A DNA stretch of 64,000 nucleotides from Whitmania pigra. Lineage: Eukaryota; Annelida; Clitellata; Hirudinida; Haemopidae. The stretch is from contig JAJTWR010000044.1 of assembly GCA_021613335.1 (NCBI GenBank), positions 778,501 through 842,500 on the forward strand. The letters run 5' to 3'. The notes beneath the pieces were generated by a model. The model saw only the letters and a program-made list of their open reading frames with translations. It ran no database searches and was not told the DNA's origin. This document shows, in pieces, positions 52,601-64,000 of the stretch; position 1 is the first letter of the stretch; every line of letters starts with the position of its first letter. A program made the position numbers and the translations under genes.

Positions 52601-54203
52601 TGAGTTCTGATAATGATTTAATTTGTAAAGCCAAGGATGTATTTTGCTAACATTATGTTATTATTATATTCTGTATTAAGCATTGAAGAGACATTTATAT
52701 TTGATCTTATCAGGCTGAAAATATTCTCATTGACGATCATCACAATATCAAGCTTTCAGATTTTGGCTTTGCATCCGTTGTTGAACATGATGAGCAATTG
52801 ACAGGTTGAACTTTAACATTTTTTTTAGATTATTAATATTTTATTTATTATTACATACTATTTATTTGTATAGTTATATTTTTATAAACACAAGCTTTAT
52901 TTTTCTTTATTTGTTACTAAATAACTGTTTTAGATCTCTGTGGTACCTTTGAATATCTGTCACCTGAAATAATGAAAAACCAACTGGCCAGTGACTACCC
53001 TGGTTATGGACGTTCTGTTGACATGTGCTAACCTTGACTTTAACATTCCCATAAATTATAATTATGCAATTTAAAAATAATTTTGTTTCAATAATTCATT
53101 CATTTTCTAAATGAATTTTACAGTTTGAGTGTTGTTTTCTTAGGGATTGCTATCTTATCAAAGTACTTTATTTTTTCAGCTCTTGACCATCTTTTAGCAA
53201 TTTCTATTTGTGTTTAAATGATTCATTTAGAATATAAATATATAACATATTATTATTATTATCTATTTTGACTCCACAATACTGACCTATAAGGAATGTT
53301 TACAGGTGGGCCTCTGGGGTGCTTATGTACCTGATGTAAGTGCATTTCTGCAGTACTTGATTCATTGAGGTAAACATTTGAATCAAGCAGAACTTTGTAG
53401 GATGTACGGAGTATCTCCTTTCTGGGCACCGGACAAGACGACAGTTTTTAAGAACATCATCAAAGGCACTTTTGCTTTCCAAGAGCAGCGATACAGAGAT
53501 TTCAGTTGGTTGTCGAGAGACTTGGTAAGAACTTCCGATCTCTACATAATTTATAATTTACTTGTCGCAACACTTGTCTTCCAAAATTAAGATATCAAAG
53601 CTGTTAGTGGTTGATCCAAAGAAGAGATTGACGGCCTCCGAAGCACTGTGTCACAATTTCTTCGGTGACAAGAATGCCAAAGACAAAGCACAATCTCATG
53701 TTCAGACTAAGGTTGGAGTTCATGAAGGTTTTTGGCATGTTTGTTTGTTACTATAACGTGTATATGGTCACAAAATTTGTTTGCTTTATTTTTTTTGACA
53801 GTCAACGCTTTCTAAACAAGGAAGGGCCAGGCTGAAGCTTAAGGTTAAAAAGCTTTGATCAATAACTTGAAAATTAACATTAAATTCTTTGATCAATAAG
53901 TTCAAAAGGCACTTTAAATTTCAAAGCATTTTTTGAACTTTTAAATATTTTTACTTTACTCAGGCAGCCATGCTTGCTGTGCAAGCAGTAGTATTTCTTC
54001 AACATCTCATACCCCACACTATCACACCAGTTTATCAAGTCTCAACCAACCCCTATTCGTCCAGACCTTTCAGACGCCTTATTGACTTTGGTGCGTTCAA
54101 AATTTATGGACACTGGGTCACCAGGGATCCCACCCAGAGCAGGGCACTACTCTTCCAGGACTCTATGAAGAAAGGCAGCCAAAGAAAAGCAGGCACCAGC
54201 TGA
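49700..54203 (+). CDS. phosphorylase b kinase gamma catalytic subunit, complete
   Basis: Twelve exons: 49700-49833, 50017-50189, 50316-50370, 51128-51190, 52321-52393, 52714-52804, 52934-53024, 53306-53335, 53401-53524, 53592-53711, 53802-53843 and 53964-54203, giving 411 residues. This subunit phosphorylates and activates glycogen phosphorylase within the (alpha-beta-gamma-delta)4 holoenzyme. Kinase motifs: GTGASGVV loop (44-51), K66, HRD 162-164, DFG 182-184, CGTFEYLSPE and GYGRSVDMWASGVLMY. D197 stands where human PHKG1 has E182, the acidic residue that replaces a phosphorylatable activation-loop site, so constitutive catalytic activity is expected. The C-terminal tail (from about 333) has the family's calmodulin-binding and regulatory end: SSRPFRRLIDFGAFKIYGHW. 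Start: the ATG at 49700; no better upstream Met in frame. Exon 8 is only 30 nt. Introns carry an ATT repeat and a MITE. Confidence 0.94.
51211..51303. repeat. (ATT)n microsatellite in PHKG intron 4
   Basis: About 90 bp of ATT with slips, starting 20 bp after the donor of exon 4. Confidence 0.95.
51374..51902. mobile_element. pogo/Tigger-like non-autonomous element in PHKG intron 4
   Basis: The ends are inverted: ACAGTCAAATCTAGGTTCTA on the left and, read inward from the right, ACAGTCAAATCTCGTTACTA, both followed by TGCCACCT. Subterminal copies of CGCTACTATGCCACTCTCG and GCTCGGTCCCGACA occur near both ends. A TA precedes the left CAG, which fits TA-targeting Tc1/mariner-pogo elements, but the right flank is TG. 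There is no transposase. About 110 bp inside resembles the hAT element at 9715-9835. Confidence 0.8.
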
Positions 54204-54793
54204 TACACATTTTTGTGATAATTTATAAATTATACTTCAAGTCTTAGGTGGATTTAGTTCCTACGACTCATTTGTATGTCTTGGTGATTTTTGCCCAAAA
54301 AGCATGATTCGAGTCACAAAGTCACGAGCACACGATATTCAACTCACGCAATTCTTGTTCAGGCTTGATTTGCTGCTTTTTAATGATTGTTCCCGATCCG
54401 TTATCAGTGTTCACGAGGTTAGATTTGTATTTGCAGTTTCAGTCGACGCCTAATGTCTGAGCCGCAATTTGCAGGAAATCTGCTATTTTATTCTACTTTG
54501 TGGCATTTGTTCAAGATGTCTGCAAATAGGTCTATTTTTCAAAGTAGGCAAGTGTTTATAGCATGAGTATGCCAATGAGTTATTATTACAAATTAAATAA
54601 ATCATGATATTCTCCTGTTTGTTTTAGTTTTGTTTTATCATCAAAATATTTCACCAGTCATGATATGAGGATGACAAATAGAAATTGTCGTAGCCCATGC
54701 TGAGATTAGTAAATTATGCATATACATGTATATAACCCATCAAGTTAAAGTTGTATTCTTGCTCACGATTCTGAATGTCACCTAAGTTTGGGT
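54204..54793. other. intergenic between converging PHKG and PRODH 3' ends
   Basis: Holds both 3' UTRs. AATAAA for PHKG is seen only near 54597; nearer variants are weak. No other feature. Confidence 0.45.
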
Positions 54794-57700
54794 TCAGGCA
54801 GTTGGTGTCGTGGTATGCTGTGCGGGCTGCTGCATTTGAGTGCCGAGAAGATTGGGTCTCGGAGGTTTGTAGAACCATTGCAACGTCTTGAATCTTCTCC
54901 AGAGTTCTGTTAGAAGCATTTTCTTCTCCTTTTTCACCTTAAGAAGTACTCCACGGTTTTCTGTGGCCCTTCTTGAGAGGTAAGGTATGACTTCTTCTAC
55001 GGGTCCATAGGGTACATATTTGTACACCGAATATCCTGCTTGACCTTGTTTTAAAAGTCAGTCGTTGTGAGGAAAACTTTTGAAGGATTTGAACAATCAA
55101 AGAAATTTACCAAGCGAGAAACTAATTTGATCACACATGCCAAAGAGCTGTCCAAAACAAATCAGCTTGTCTGTAGACATTATTTTGTGTTCCTGCATCC
55201 TGAAATTACGTGACGTTCAGCAAAACGGACATGTCAGGTCAATTGTCACGAACGTACTTGTGGAGGACCATGCGAACGGTCTGTTCATTGTGAGTTGCCA
55301 TCATCACTGCTATTCGTCCCTTCGGCCTAGTGTTGATGTTGACCATTACTTCTTCCACCATCGTCTCAAACATTTTTCCCGTGGCATCGTACGAGGGGCA
55401 TATCGGGTCTTCATAACCAAGTGTTTGAGCCCTCAACTTCTCCTTATTTGCAAAGAGAAATTTAAGAAATTATTAATAAGAGGAGAAGCTGTGCTAACTG
55501 ATAATCATTCTAATAATTACAAATGCGATTTTTGTGATTCTATTAAGTTTACATATCGTTTGCTTATTAGAATTAGGCTGACAGTTGCTAAAACATTACC
55601 TGGTCCATATAGGCTCCCCTTACTAACTTGGCACCAAAGTAGAAGTCTTCACGCTTGGAGAGGGCCAGATCGTTCCTGAGAAGATTGTGAGCTTCTTTCA
55701 AGTAGCACTGATAGGTGTTGAATACTATCGCCTTATCTCTGTTGTAGATTCTCATCATTTCCATGCACAGGCGATTGATGGCTGCCTGGAAATATGTCTG
55801 CTCAGCATCTATCATCACCCTCACATCCTGATCCTTTGCATGCTGTTGAATTCAAAAATTAATGGTCGTAATAAACTTCAGATGTGTTTTTCGACAAACC
55901 TTTTCAAATATTCCATCTCAAATCTAGATTAGAAAAACTGAAATTGCCAAGTTTATGTTACAGAAGAAAGAGAGCTAATTTGATTTTGTTATTTAAGTTG
56001 TGACAAGTGGAATGAGAGATTTAGTTTTTCCTTCCCTTTCAAAGACCAGAGGACATGAAAAAAATTGAAGATAAGATTTCCCCATAAAGAAAGGCAGAAA
56101 GTTTTTCTCTGGTATAAGAGTGGTTCAGGAATGGAACAGTTTGCTTCAGGATGTTGAACATTTCTAGATGAACTTGAACATATTTTTGCCAATAGAATTT
56201 TAGACGAAGAAGTTAATGTTTGATTTTTGATTGTTTTTTTGTTTCGAATTTGTCGGGTAAGGAGTCATTTGCACCCTGCTCATAATTTGTGCCCTCGGTT
56301 TCGGCGAAAGGCCATTGGCCCGTGCTAATTTTTTCTAATTATAATCCTACCTTTAGGATTTTGTCAATTCGCTTTAACATGTTCTTCATCTGTTGATCCT
56401 CTTGTTCAGTCAGTTGAGTCACAAGTGGTTCTAACTGACCTGTCTAAATGTCATTATGAATTTGGTTATAATCACATGCTATATGTTATGTTACACATAT
56501 GTTAGCTGCTATTGACAGTAAATAAGTAAAACATAAAAAAATGAATTTTTAGTGGAGTTAGAAGGTTTGAAGCACTCACATGAAGGTTTGGGACTCTTAA
56601 CAATTTTGCCAGACTGACATTGACCTCAAGGAGGTTGTGCCAGTCAAGAAGGTCAATCTCTCTTTGTTTGACGAATGAAAGAGAAAAATATTATTACACT
56701 CATAATGATGTCAACTTTATCAGCATCGACTCACCCATCTTTAGTGCAGTCGAGAATGGTGAACCACCTCTGTGTTTCTTCGGGGTCTAAATTAAAGCTT
56801 TTAAGATGCCTTTCAAAATCCGTCTTCTTCAAAGTCCCCGTTCCGTAACATCTTGCGAGGGTGTCAAAGTATCTTCGAACCCTTGTCAACACTTCTGACA
56901 GTTGCAGCTGCAAATGAAATTTGAAAACGTCAGTTTGACTTGAATTATATATTACATGCTGATAAATGAAAACTTTCCAATACCAAGAATTGTGGCCTTC
57001 CAAGCGCTGTCAACTTTACAGCAGCAAACCCTGTTGCATTAGTGGCTCCTGAACAAATGTAAATAAACAAATCCATTAATACATGTTTTAGAAAAATGTT
57101 TTCGAACTTAGATGAAAAGATTTTAAATTTCAACTTAAGGAGGCTTTTTGAAACAACAAAACATAATGAATCACCTGAAACGGCGTCAATGCCCCGAATG
57201 AAGTGTTCCAAATTTTCATCACATTTTTCCTCATCTTCATAAAAGTATGTCCTCGCTCCTGTGACATATTCTCTTCTGTCACCAAATTCATATGAAGGCT
57301 TGAATTTCATAGTTGTTCCATCTATTTTGATAAACAGAAATACATTGCAATAGAATGAAATACATCTTATCAAAAGATTAAAGTATAACTTATCAATAAA
57401 TTGAATCATGTTGTATGCTGTTAATGAAAGGAATCTGACCATCATCCAATGAAGAACGAGTTTGTCCCAAAGAGCTAAAAATATTTTAAAATATAAAAAT
57501 TTAGTTTATGATTTAGGATTGGACTTTTAAAGAAATATAATAAAACAAATGAAGGTTGAAAAGCAATTTACCTGATTTCTGCTTTCCTTGCTTCCTCAGT
57601 GCTGATGTCTTTTTCAGCACTATAGTCAAGGATGGATTTAACACCAAAAGACATGTTTCTTTCAACAACTGGTTTTACTACCTCAGGGTCTTCCCCAGCA

Positions 57701-58194
57701 ACAAATTGCCCATAAAAAGTGGCCTTCATCACTTTTTCAAATATTGATTTTCCAAGCACTTTTCTGGCGAGTTTCATAACCTTTCAATAAACATATAATA
57801 ATGACACACATAATGACATCATTTTGACTTTATTCATTTAGTTCACAAATTTCAATTGAGAACAGAATAATAGTAATTTTTCTAAACATTTTTAAGTGTT
57901 ATCGTTAAATAGATTTCAATTCTCTACCTCCTTGTTATGGTCGACCAGGTAATTTACTGAACATAACTGAAAGACCAAATATCCTCGTAAAAGCTCTCGG
58001 TTAGTTTTACTTCGGAACGCTTCTTCGGCATTGCTGAAACTAAGGTCGACTTTTTTGAAAGCTGGATCACCAAAACCTGCTGAACTGATCCCTCTAGTTT
58101 TCTCGACGAAGAAGTCATTATTTTGAAAAGGTGTTAAATATCGCACAAATTTATATTTTGAAAGCTTTGACATGATTTTAAATAAGCAAAACAA
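54794..58194 (-). CDS. proline dehydrogenase, mitochondrial, complete
   Basis: Twelve exons: 57928-58194, 57572-57780, 57440-57474, 57175-57321, 56984-57048, 56735-56907, 56580-56661, 56351-56443, 55600-55842, 55258-55442, 55111-55199 and 54794-55044, giving 612 residues (human about 600). The FAD enzyme of the mitochondrial inner membrane oxidises L-proline to pyrroline-5-carboxylate, passing electrons to ubiquinone. The N-terminus is basic and hydrophobic, as expected for mitochondrial targeting. TIM-barrel motifs in order: MTFYG-type [110 protein letters not shown]; the RR pair binds the proline carboxylate. Residues 294-305 form an EF-hand-like loop in the insertion between barrel strands. 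The start could be M1 (58194) or M8 (58173). The SLC12A gene ends 0.8 kb upstream on the same strand. Confidence 0.95.
55985..56330 (+). mobile_element. 3' fragment of a non-LTR retrotransposon (LINE)
   Basis: Within PRODH intron 8, on the opposite strand to the gene, one frame reads [21 protein letters not shown] before a TAG. This resembles the (F/Y)-F-x-x-R-V-V-x-x-W-N-S-L-P signature near the C-terminal end of many LINE-type ORF2 proteins. Downstream sequence, in other frames, has the GAAAGGCCATTGGCCC-type tail often found after such ends. Frame-broken and truncated. Confidence 0.55.
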
Positions 58195-58858
58195 CGATCC
58201 TCTTCGGGAGCCACGCTCGAACGACCCTTTTTAAAAGTGTTCTGCTAGCGAGAGGTGTGTTAAGTTGAAGGCCATCGGTTGGTCTCAGGTACAAAAGGGG
58301 CCAGAGTATCAAGCTAAGACATGTCAGTATTTAGTAAGCTAATTATTAATTACTGCAAGCTAGTGAATGAAAAGTGTTATTCTTGGCTTACTCGGCGATC
58401 TATTATTCTCAATGTTTCTCAAAAGCACACAATAAGTAACAAAGTCACACACACCCCCCCGATATATTCGCTGCTGCTGAAAGTTCATGAAAATCATACA
58501 TATATTATACATTTCATAAGATTTTGTCTAACAATTCTGATATGATCAATCCAATATGAGGAAGCTTGTTAGGAAGTTGTTGGACCTCGGAAAATTTCGA
58601 TTTTCGTAAAACATATCGAACCGGCTGCGTAACGGCCACGTAATCAGATCACCATATGCAAGCAGCTTTCTTGTTCGGCAAAACAGACGCCTCAGCTGCG
58701 ATCACATTGATTTCAAAGTTTAAGCAACGACGCAGTGGACTACATTTTTGTAGGGATACCCAAATATGCCGCAAAAATATTGATGAGAGGCTTTGTTTTT
58801 AAATCAATGTTTCTAATTTAATTGACAATATAAAGTCGATGCTTTTCAAGCAGATATT
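58195..58858. other. intergenic between SLC12A 3' end and PRODH start
   Basis: Contains the PRODH 5' region. A GC-richer patch lies at about 58600-58740. No CAAT/TATA arrangement that I would commit to. Confidence 0.4.
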
Positions 58859-58864
58859 TTTATT
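58859..58864 (-). promoter_or_regulatory. polyadenylation signal of SLC12A gene
   Basis: AATAAA on the minus strand about 120 bp beyond the stop codon at 58986. Confidence 0.7.
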
Positions 58865-58985
58865 TCATTAAGAGCAATACACAATTACATATGAAAAATG
58901 ACAGACATATTTTTAGGTTAACCAAATAAAAAGCCTGTGTACATTATCGTGAAAAAATAATAATTTCCGAAAAATCGAAAGTGGT

Positions 58986-61900
58986 TCACGAATAGTAAGT
59001 CAAAACGCTCTCTTGATTTCCTCGAAGGAGCATGATTGGAGGCATGTCTTTCGTCAACATGTCGATCCAAGCCATGTATAGGCCAGCAGAACAAAGTCCT
59101 TTTCTCGGCATGGGCAGAGTGCTGAAATGACATACTAATTATTGAACTTGTTTAGCTAATAAGAATGGTTCCGGTATTGAATGACCAACAGGTAAACTGG
59201 CTTTTAAATAGAACACAAAAACATTGTCTACTCAGCTGCTTGACATAATAATCGGGATCAAAACAACATTTCATGTGAATGAATGCTTCTTCCTTGAGTA
59301 TTAACATAACACTGGTAGTAAACAAATATTGGACAACTCACACTACAACCAATGTGGAACCGATGGAGAAAGTCTTCAGTAGTTCCTTTAGTCTGATGTG
59401 TCTGTTTGTCTGATTGCGATGATGATAATGATTAACAGGTTAAGCACCTCGCTCACTTAAAATATTAATGTAGCGACGAAACAAGCTAATTTGGGGATAA
59501 ATGAAGAGCACGCATGGGTCTTTTTAAACGGTTCTAATTGAAAAATTACTAAAGATAATTAATACAACTGAGCAAATTAAATTTAATTTATATCGCCTAA
59601 AACTGCAATTCCTGTTGATCCTAACTCAAGAATGTTGAGAGAATCATAAGAAAGACTACAAAAGTATCCTCATGGTATCTATAAGTAATAAAGATTACGC
59701 TAAAAAATGTTTAACATTTAAATTGATTTTGGTTACGAGATGTTTTGTTCGAACTTAAAATATTATTTATTAGCTATTAATATTTTTTAAAATTTAACAC
59801 CAGATTAAAAAAAAACCTTGTCTTTCTGAGCCAAAAGTTCAGATTCAGAGATTTTCCAAGGATGGGTAGCAGCACTTTCTCCGTTCAATTCATTGAGCGT
59901 CCATCCACTGATCAAAGCTTCAAACTCCTTCAAGCTATTTTCATAAAATAATCATGACAGTTTTTACCTGCACTTTTTTTAAAATAAACTGTTTAATTAT
60001 TGCCCCTTGCACAGCTAGATGATTAGGGTGGTTCTCCCACAACGGGATTCGAATCCGAACTGCCATCGTGAGTGGCGCAACCTTCACTCTTTTCATCCAA
60101 TGTGTAATTTATATTTACCTTTGTGCTTCGGGTTTCTTGTTTAAATCAGAAATCATGATCATGGAGGAGAAGTCAATTCTGAACTTGTTCAGCAAGGCCG
60201 ACATTCTAAGGAAATAAAAAAAAAACAGGTTTTTGTTAAAATATCAATTAAAGATGTTATTCTCAACTCACTGTCTCTTTTGCTGATCTATGTTGCTACT
60301 GGCAGAGCCAGACATAAAGATCCTCAGTTTACACTGACTCCATTTTTTCTTCATTGACAGGAGGTACGGGATAAGAAGAGTGAGTCCTAGCAAATAAATT
60401 TACTTTATCAATAGACCAAAATTAATATTCGCATAACGACTTTTGTAATAGAAAATAATTAACAAATTACCTCCGTCATCAAAGAGCCACCACACATCGA
60501 TGTATCCCTGTTGCTTCTTCATGTAGAACCTGTTTACCTCGTGCAGAACATCATCTCCGAGAGTGGGTTCATCACCTACAACCTTAATAGAGATCTTCAT
60601 GTCTTCAGCGTACGATGGATTGTCGTAACTTCGGATGGTTCCTTTTGAAAAGCATCCAGACAGCTCAGCTTTAAATAATACAATTTACTAAGTAATGCAT
60701 AATAACATTTGAATATAAAACATTAAATGGCGTTAGCCTTGTTGTTCGTCGTACCTTCGCAGTTGAAGTTCTTGCCCAGGAGAGAGTAGTCGAGTTTGTC
60801 GTGCATTCTCAAGATGCCAACACCGAGATTGTAATCAAAAGCATCGCTGAAGTAAATTAACTAAATATTACAAGTTGAAATTACTTCAAATAAAGATAAT
60901 TACTAAAAAAAAATCTCCTGACTGAATGATATTGAAATAATCCTCCACGCTCTCTGGTGATGAAGTCTTCCAGTTGCATTTGAATCCGATGATGAGAGTG
61001 TTTGGTCTCAATTTTCCAATTCCACTTGCCTAGTTGGTTCGAGAGTTTGTATGTCACCGGTTATTTAAATATTCCTTTTGCTAGTATTTTAAATATCAAC
61101 ATGTATAAACCTGCAGAAGGGCTTGCACGCCAGATCTGAGCGAAGTTGCTGATACGATGGAATAAAACGACCTGCTCTTCCTTGAGACCAACCATTTGTA
61201 TCCGGCCTCTGAAACCATCTTTGTATCGACCATCTTACTGGCCACATCACTCTGTGAAAATGAATTTCGATAGTATTTCAAGATATCTTTAAAGTTTGAA
61301 TAATGAAGTTAAATACAACTTCGAACGAAGAACTTACCACAACGATATGTCCAGCTATCATGAGACTGATGTCTTTGCATATGCTGCTACAAAGATCAAT
61401 CAGCGCGGGTCTGCTTCCTGGATAACCAGTCAACACGAGTATCTGAGGTCTGAATGGGAATGGTATTATCTGATTTGTTAACTTTAATAACTTTATTATC
61501 TCATATTATTCATAGATTATAATAATTTTGAAAGAATTTTCTGAATAGTTTTATACCAGATCAAATTATTTTTTACAAAAATACATCGAACTTGAATCAG
61601 CAATGCATGCCCAGGAACAAGATGCTTCATAAAAGTTAAATGTAACAATAAGACGAAAGAATACAATATTTTCCAATTTTAAATATTTCCTTAAAGCAGA
61701 ATAAAATTAAGGTTGCAAAACTTTGTAACACCTGAAATTTTTAACATGTTCTGACACTTTGATAAGCTTTTGTGACATCTGCAAGGCTTTCCTCGAAACA
61801 TGAGCCTGAGTAGAGGAACCCCAATTGATGTCTGATTGAACAATGTTTACCATTTATATTTTAATTTATTTAACGGCTCGTAACCTTAGTCTTACCTGGT

Positions 61901-64000
61901 TTTCTGTAATGCACGTAAAAATAAAGTACAGCGATGATGGCGAATGTGATAAGAGCAGTGCTCCAGTTCATGATAAACATGACGACCACACAAAGAATTG
62001 TTCCCGAAAGACCCGTCCAAACTGAATAATACTTGAATGCCGGTCGCCAACCTTTTATTTGTGAAACATCAACAAATGTTAAAGATTTTCTAAAATACCA
62101 AAAACTAAATCAATATACCTGGAGATTTGGCAAGAGATGCATCGGCGCACGAATAGCAGATGAGTGCATAAGAAGCCAGGAAGAAATTTGAAATAAGAGG
62201 AGCAATCAAGTTCAAATCACCTGTAGAACATCTTTAGAGTAATTTCATTCAGCAATATAATTGTAGTTTAGCTTAAACTTAATAGCAGTAAGGCAGTACT
62301 TAAAATGGTCTCAAAAATCAATCAACGAACCTATACAAATACAAGCGGCACCGATGCCAAAGGTTAGAAGATATGCCCTGCGAGGTTCACCAGTTTTGCC
62401 ATATCCTTCGCCCAATGGTCCAATGAGGGGAAATATTTTATCTTTACAAACGGCCTTTTAATATTTTTTTGGCTTTTAATATTTAAAAATATTATATAAC
62501 TTTATTCCATTTATTTACTAAGGCCAATGTATTAAAATTATTATTTATTATTGGTATGAACGTTGATCAACCTGAAACACTTTTGGCGCCGATACTAGAC
62601 TGGCTAAAGCAGACGATAAAGTAGCTGAAAAGATGCCGGCGATTGTAATTGGTCCAAAACCAGACATCAGTTGAGTTACCTAAAGATTAAAAAATTGATG
62701 TTATATTAAAAATTATTTTTAATCATTAGAAACTAAATTGAATTAATTGAAAAGATTGAATTAATTAGCTTTGTAAAACTTAGATTTAAAGTAAATGGAG
62801 AAGAATTTAAGTAAAATGACCTGCATGTCGTTGTGGAGTCCATATTTGCAGGAATGAGGCACACCAACGGTACAGTTGTTGATTATTTCCTGAGTGGAGT
62901 TGAAGGTCGAGTTTATGAATGCATTAAACAATCCGGTGTCGCCAAAGTACGGAGATGTGGTTTCGTTAAAAATATCGCTAATGGTTGAAGGAATTAATCC
63001 TGCTATTAAACCACTGGCGTCTCTTTCCACACACAATCCTGCTATCCAAGCGATTAAAATGTAAATCACTGTGGTTATTGCAATTGCCAAAAGAGTTCCT
63101 TTTGGAATGGCACTTTGTGGATCCTGTTTGAATTTAATTATTTCTAAATAAGTGTGTTCAAATAATATGTTTTTGATTCATCAGTTACCTTCAAATCTCC
63201 TGATATGTTGGCACCTGCCAAGATTCCTGTGGCGGCAGGAAAGAAAATAGCAAATACTGTGAAGAAGTTGTAGTTATCTCGGTAATTAGGAACAAAATTT
63301 GTCTTGAAGTTTTCAACTGAAAAATAAGTTAATAAAATTAGAATTAAATATTTAGATTGTAATATCAATTTACGCTTGGCGGAGGAATAACAAAATTCTT
63401 TTTTTAGTTTGGACTACAGAACTAAATTGATTTATTTCTATAATTATAAAGTCCTAACTATTTTGTGTAACCCAGAGCGAAATATGAATATTTTAAAAAT
63501 TTCGCAGTAGCTGCAGTGATTTGAGAAGATGCTGTGAAAACCAACTCGAATATCCTGTGAAACCTTGGCTGATTTGAACCTCGCTTGGAGGAATAACGCT
63601 GCCGACGATGACGTTAGCAATGGCAATCGTCAGAATCCCCAGCAAAAAGATTTGCGCCTAAAAAAGTCACGATAAATTTATAAACTGAAATTCATACTAT
63701 AACAACCAAACAACATTATCCAATTATAAATTGTCAATTTATCTGCTCACTCTTGCTTCCCAGTTTAGACCTGCCATGGCAATTCCCAACAACGCAACCG
63801 CTGTCACTAGTCCTATGACTCTAACAACGTTGATATTGCTGGCGAACAGTAAACCCATTGGCTGAAACATAAGAACAAATTAAATTTTAATATTTATCAA
63901 TCAATTTATTTCTAAGAATAGCAGAGAAGCCTAATTAAATGTGCAGAATTACCTCTAGAATGTCAACGATGGTCTCAGCAAATCCGACCACGTACATGGC
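58986..64000 (-). CDS. Na-K-Cl / Na-Cl cotransporter family (SLC12A1/2/3-like), 3' part
   Basis: Twenty exons, the first cut by the window end: 63953-64000, 63751-63861, 63546-63657, 63189-63316, 62821-63123, 62572-62679, 62331-62454, 62119-62220, 61896-62051, 61732-61831, 61338-61449, 61111-61251, 60923-61029, 60755-60846, 60471-60668, 60272-60386, 60119-60205, 59817-59934, 59342-59409 and 58986-59121. They give 821 C-terminal residues. This is an electroneutral cation-chloride cotransporter of the plasma membrane. Membrane-core motifs: [76 protein letters not shown]. The extracellular loop between TM7 and TM8 has several N-glycosylation sites ([16 protein letters not shown]). The cytoplasmic C-domain carries [39 protein letters not shown] and the end [21 protein letters not shown]. 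Strong similarity to NKCC/NCC rather than KCC. Exon 63546-63657 uses a GTTGGT donor. The N-terminus with the WNK/SPAK sites lies outside. Confidence 0.95.
60025..60090. repeat. possible tRNA-derived (SINE-like) remnant
   Basis: In an SLC12A intron, CACAACGGGATTCGAATCCGAACTGCC contains a GATTCGAATCC B-box-like core, as in a tRNA T arm. No matching A box or cloverleaf could be found, so it is not called as a tRNA gene. Confidence 0.25.

Noticed and set aside
55137..55679. 180-codon + strand frame
   Set aside because: Antisense shadow spanning PRODH exons and introns; the minus strand has clear PRODH motifs in phase.
58918..59133. 71-codon minus-strand frame with [12 protein letters not shown]
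   Set aside because: Alternative frame of the last SLC12A exon; the correct frame reads TLPMPRKGL and ends LTYYS.
60025..60090. tRNA gene
   Set aside because: Only a B-box-like core is present; acceptor, D and anticodon arms cannot be folded.

Overview
This is a stretch of AT-rich animal nuclear genome. Genes are split by many short introns (mostly 50-700 bp, a few above 1 kb) with GT-AG borders. Between and inside them lie long (AAT)n/(ATT)n microsatellites and decayed DNA transposons. The gene set is metazoan: GABA-B-type receptor, plastin, salt-inducible kinase, nucleoporin 88, ribosomal protein eL23, phosphorylase kinase gamma, proline dehydrogenase and a cation-chloride cotransporter. 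Gene density and intron size suggest a compact invertebrate genome; an annelid or other lophotrochozoan is my guess only.

Layout. 1-7.5 kb: gene-poor, with microsatellites, minisatellites and a MITE fragment. 7.54-7.94 kb (-): the first coding exon of a GABA-B-like receptor. 8-14.3 kb: mobile-element graveyard (Tol2-like hAT remnant, Tigger/pogo DDE fragment with an internal tandem duplication, retroelement protease fragment, minisatellites). 14.4-16.7 kb (-): complete phytanoyl-CoA-dioxygenase-family gene, 9 exons, 367 aa. 17.55-21.67 kb (-): complete plastin/fimbrin, 12 exons, 633 aa. 23.4-32.2 kb (-): SIK3-type kinase, 17 exons, about 902 aa. 32.2-42.2 kb: gene-poor, with a second hAT remnant and a complete 290-bp MITE. 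42.2-46.3 kb (+): NUP88, 15 exons, 692 aa. 46.8-47.8 kb (-): RPL23A, 3 exons, 190 aa, convergent with NUP88. 49.7-54.2 kb (+): PHKG, 12 exons, 411 aa. 54.8-58.2 kb (-): PRODH, 12 exons, 612 aa. 59.0 kb to the window end (-): the C-terminal 821 residues of an NKCC/NCC-type SLC12A transporter.

The exon models were built by hand. Internal exons were chosen for GT/AG borders, unbroken phase and family similarity, and exon lengths and phases were checked to add up. The genes are unrelated housekeeping or signalling genes with no operon-like logic. I saw no new defence or biosynthetic system. The points most worth a second look are a possible alternative C-terminus of the SIK3-like kinase, weak EF-hand loops in plastin, an EF-hand-like loop in PRODH, recurrent GTTGG 5' splice sites, a sequence module shared by two unrelated transposon families, and several orphan exons.
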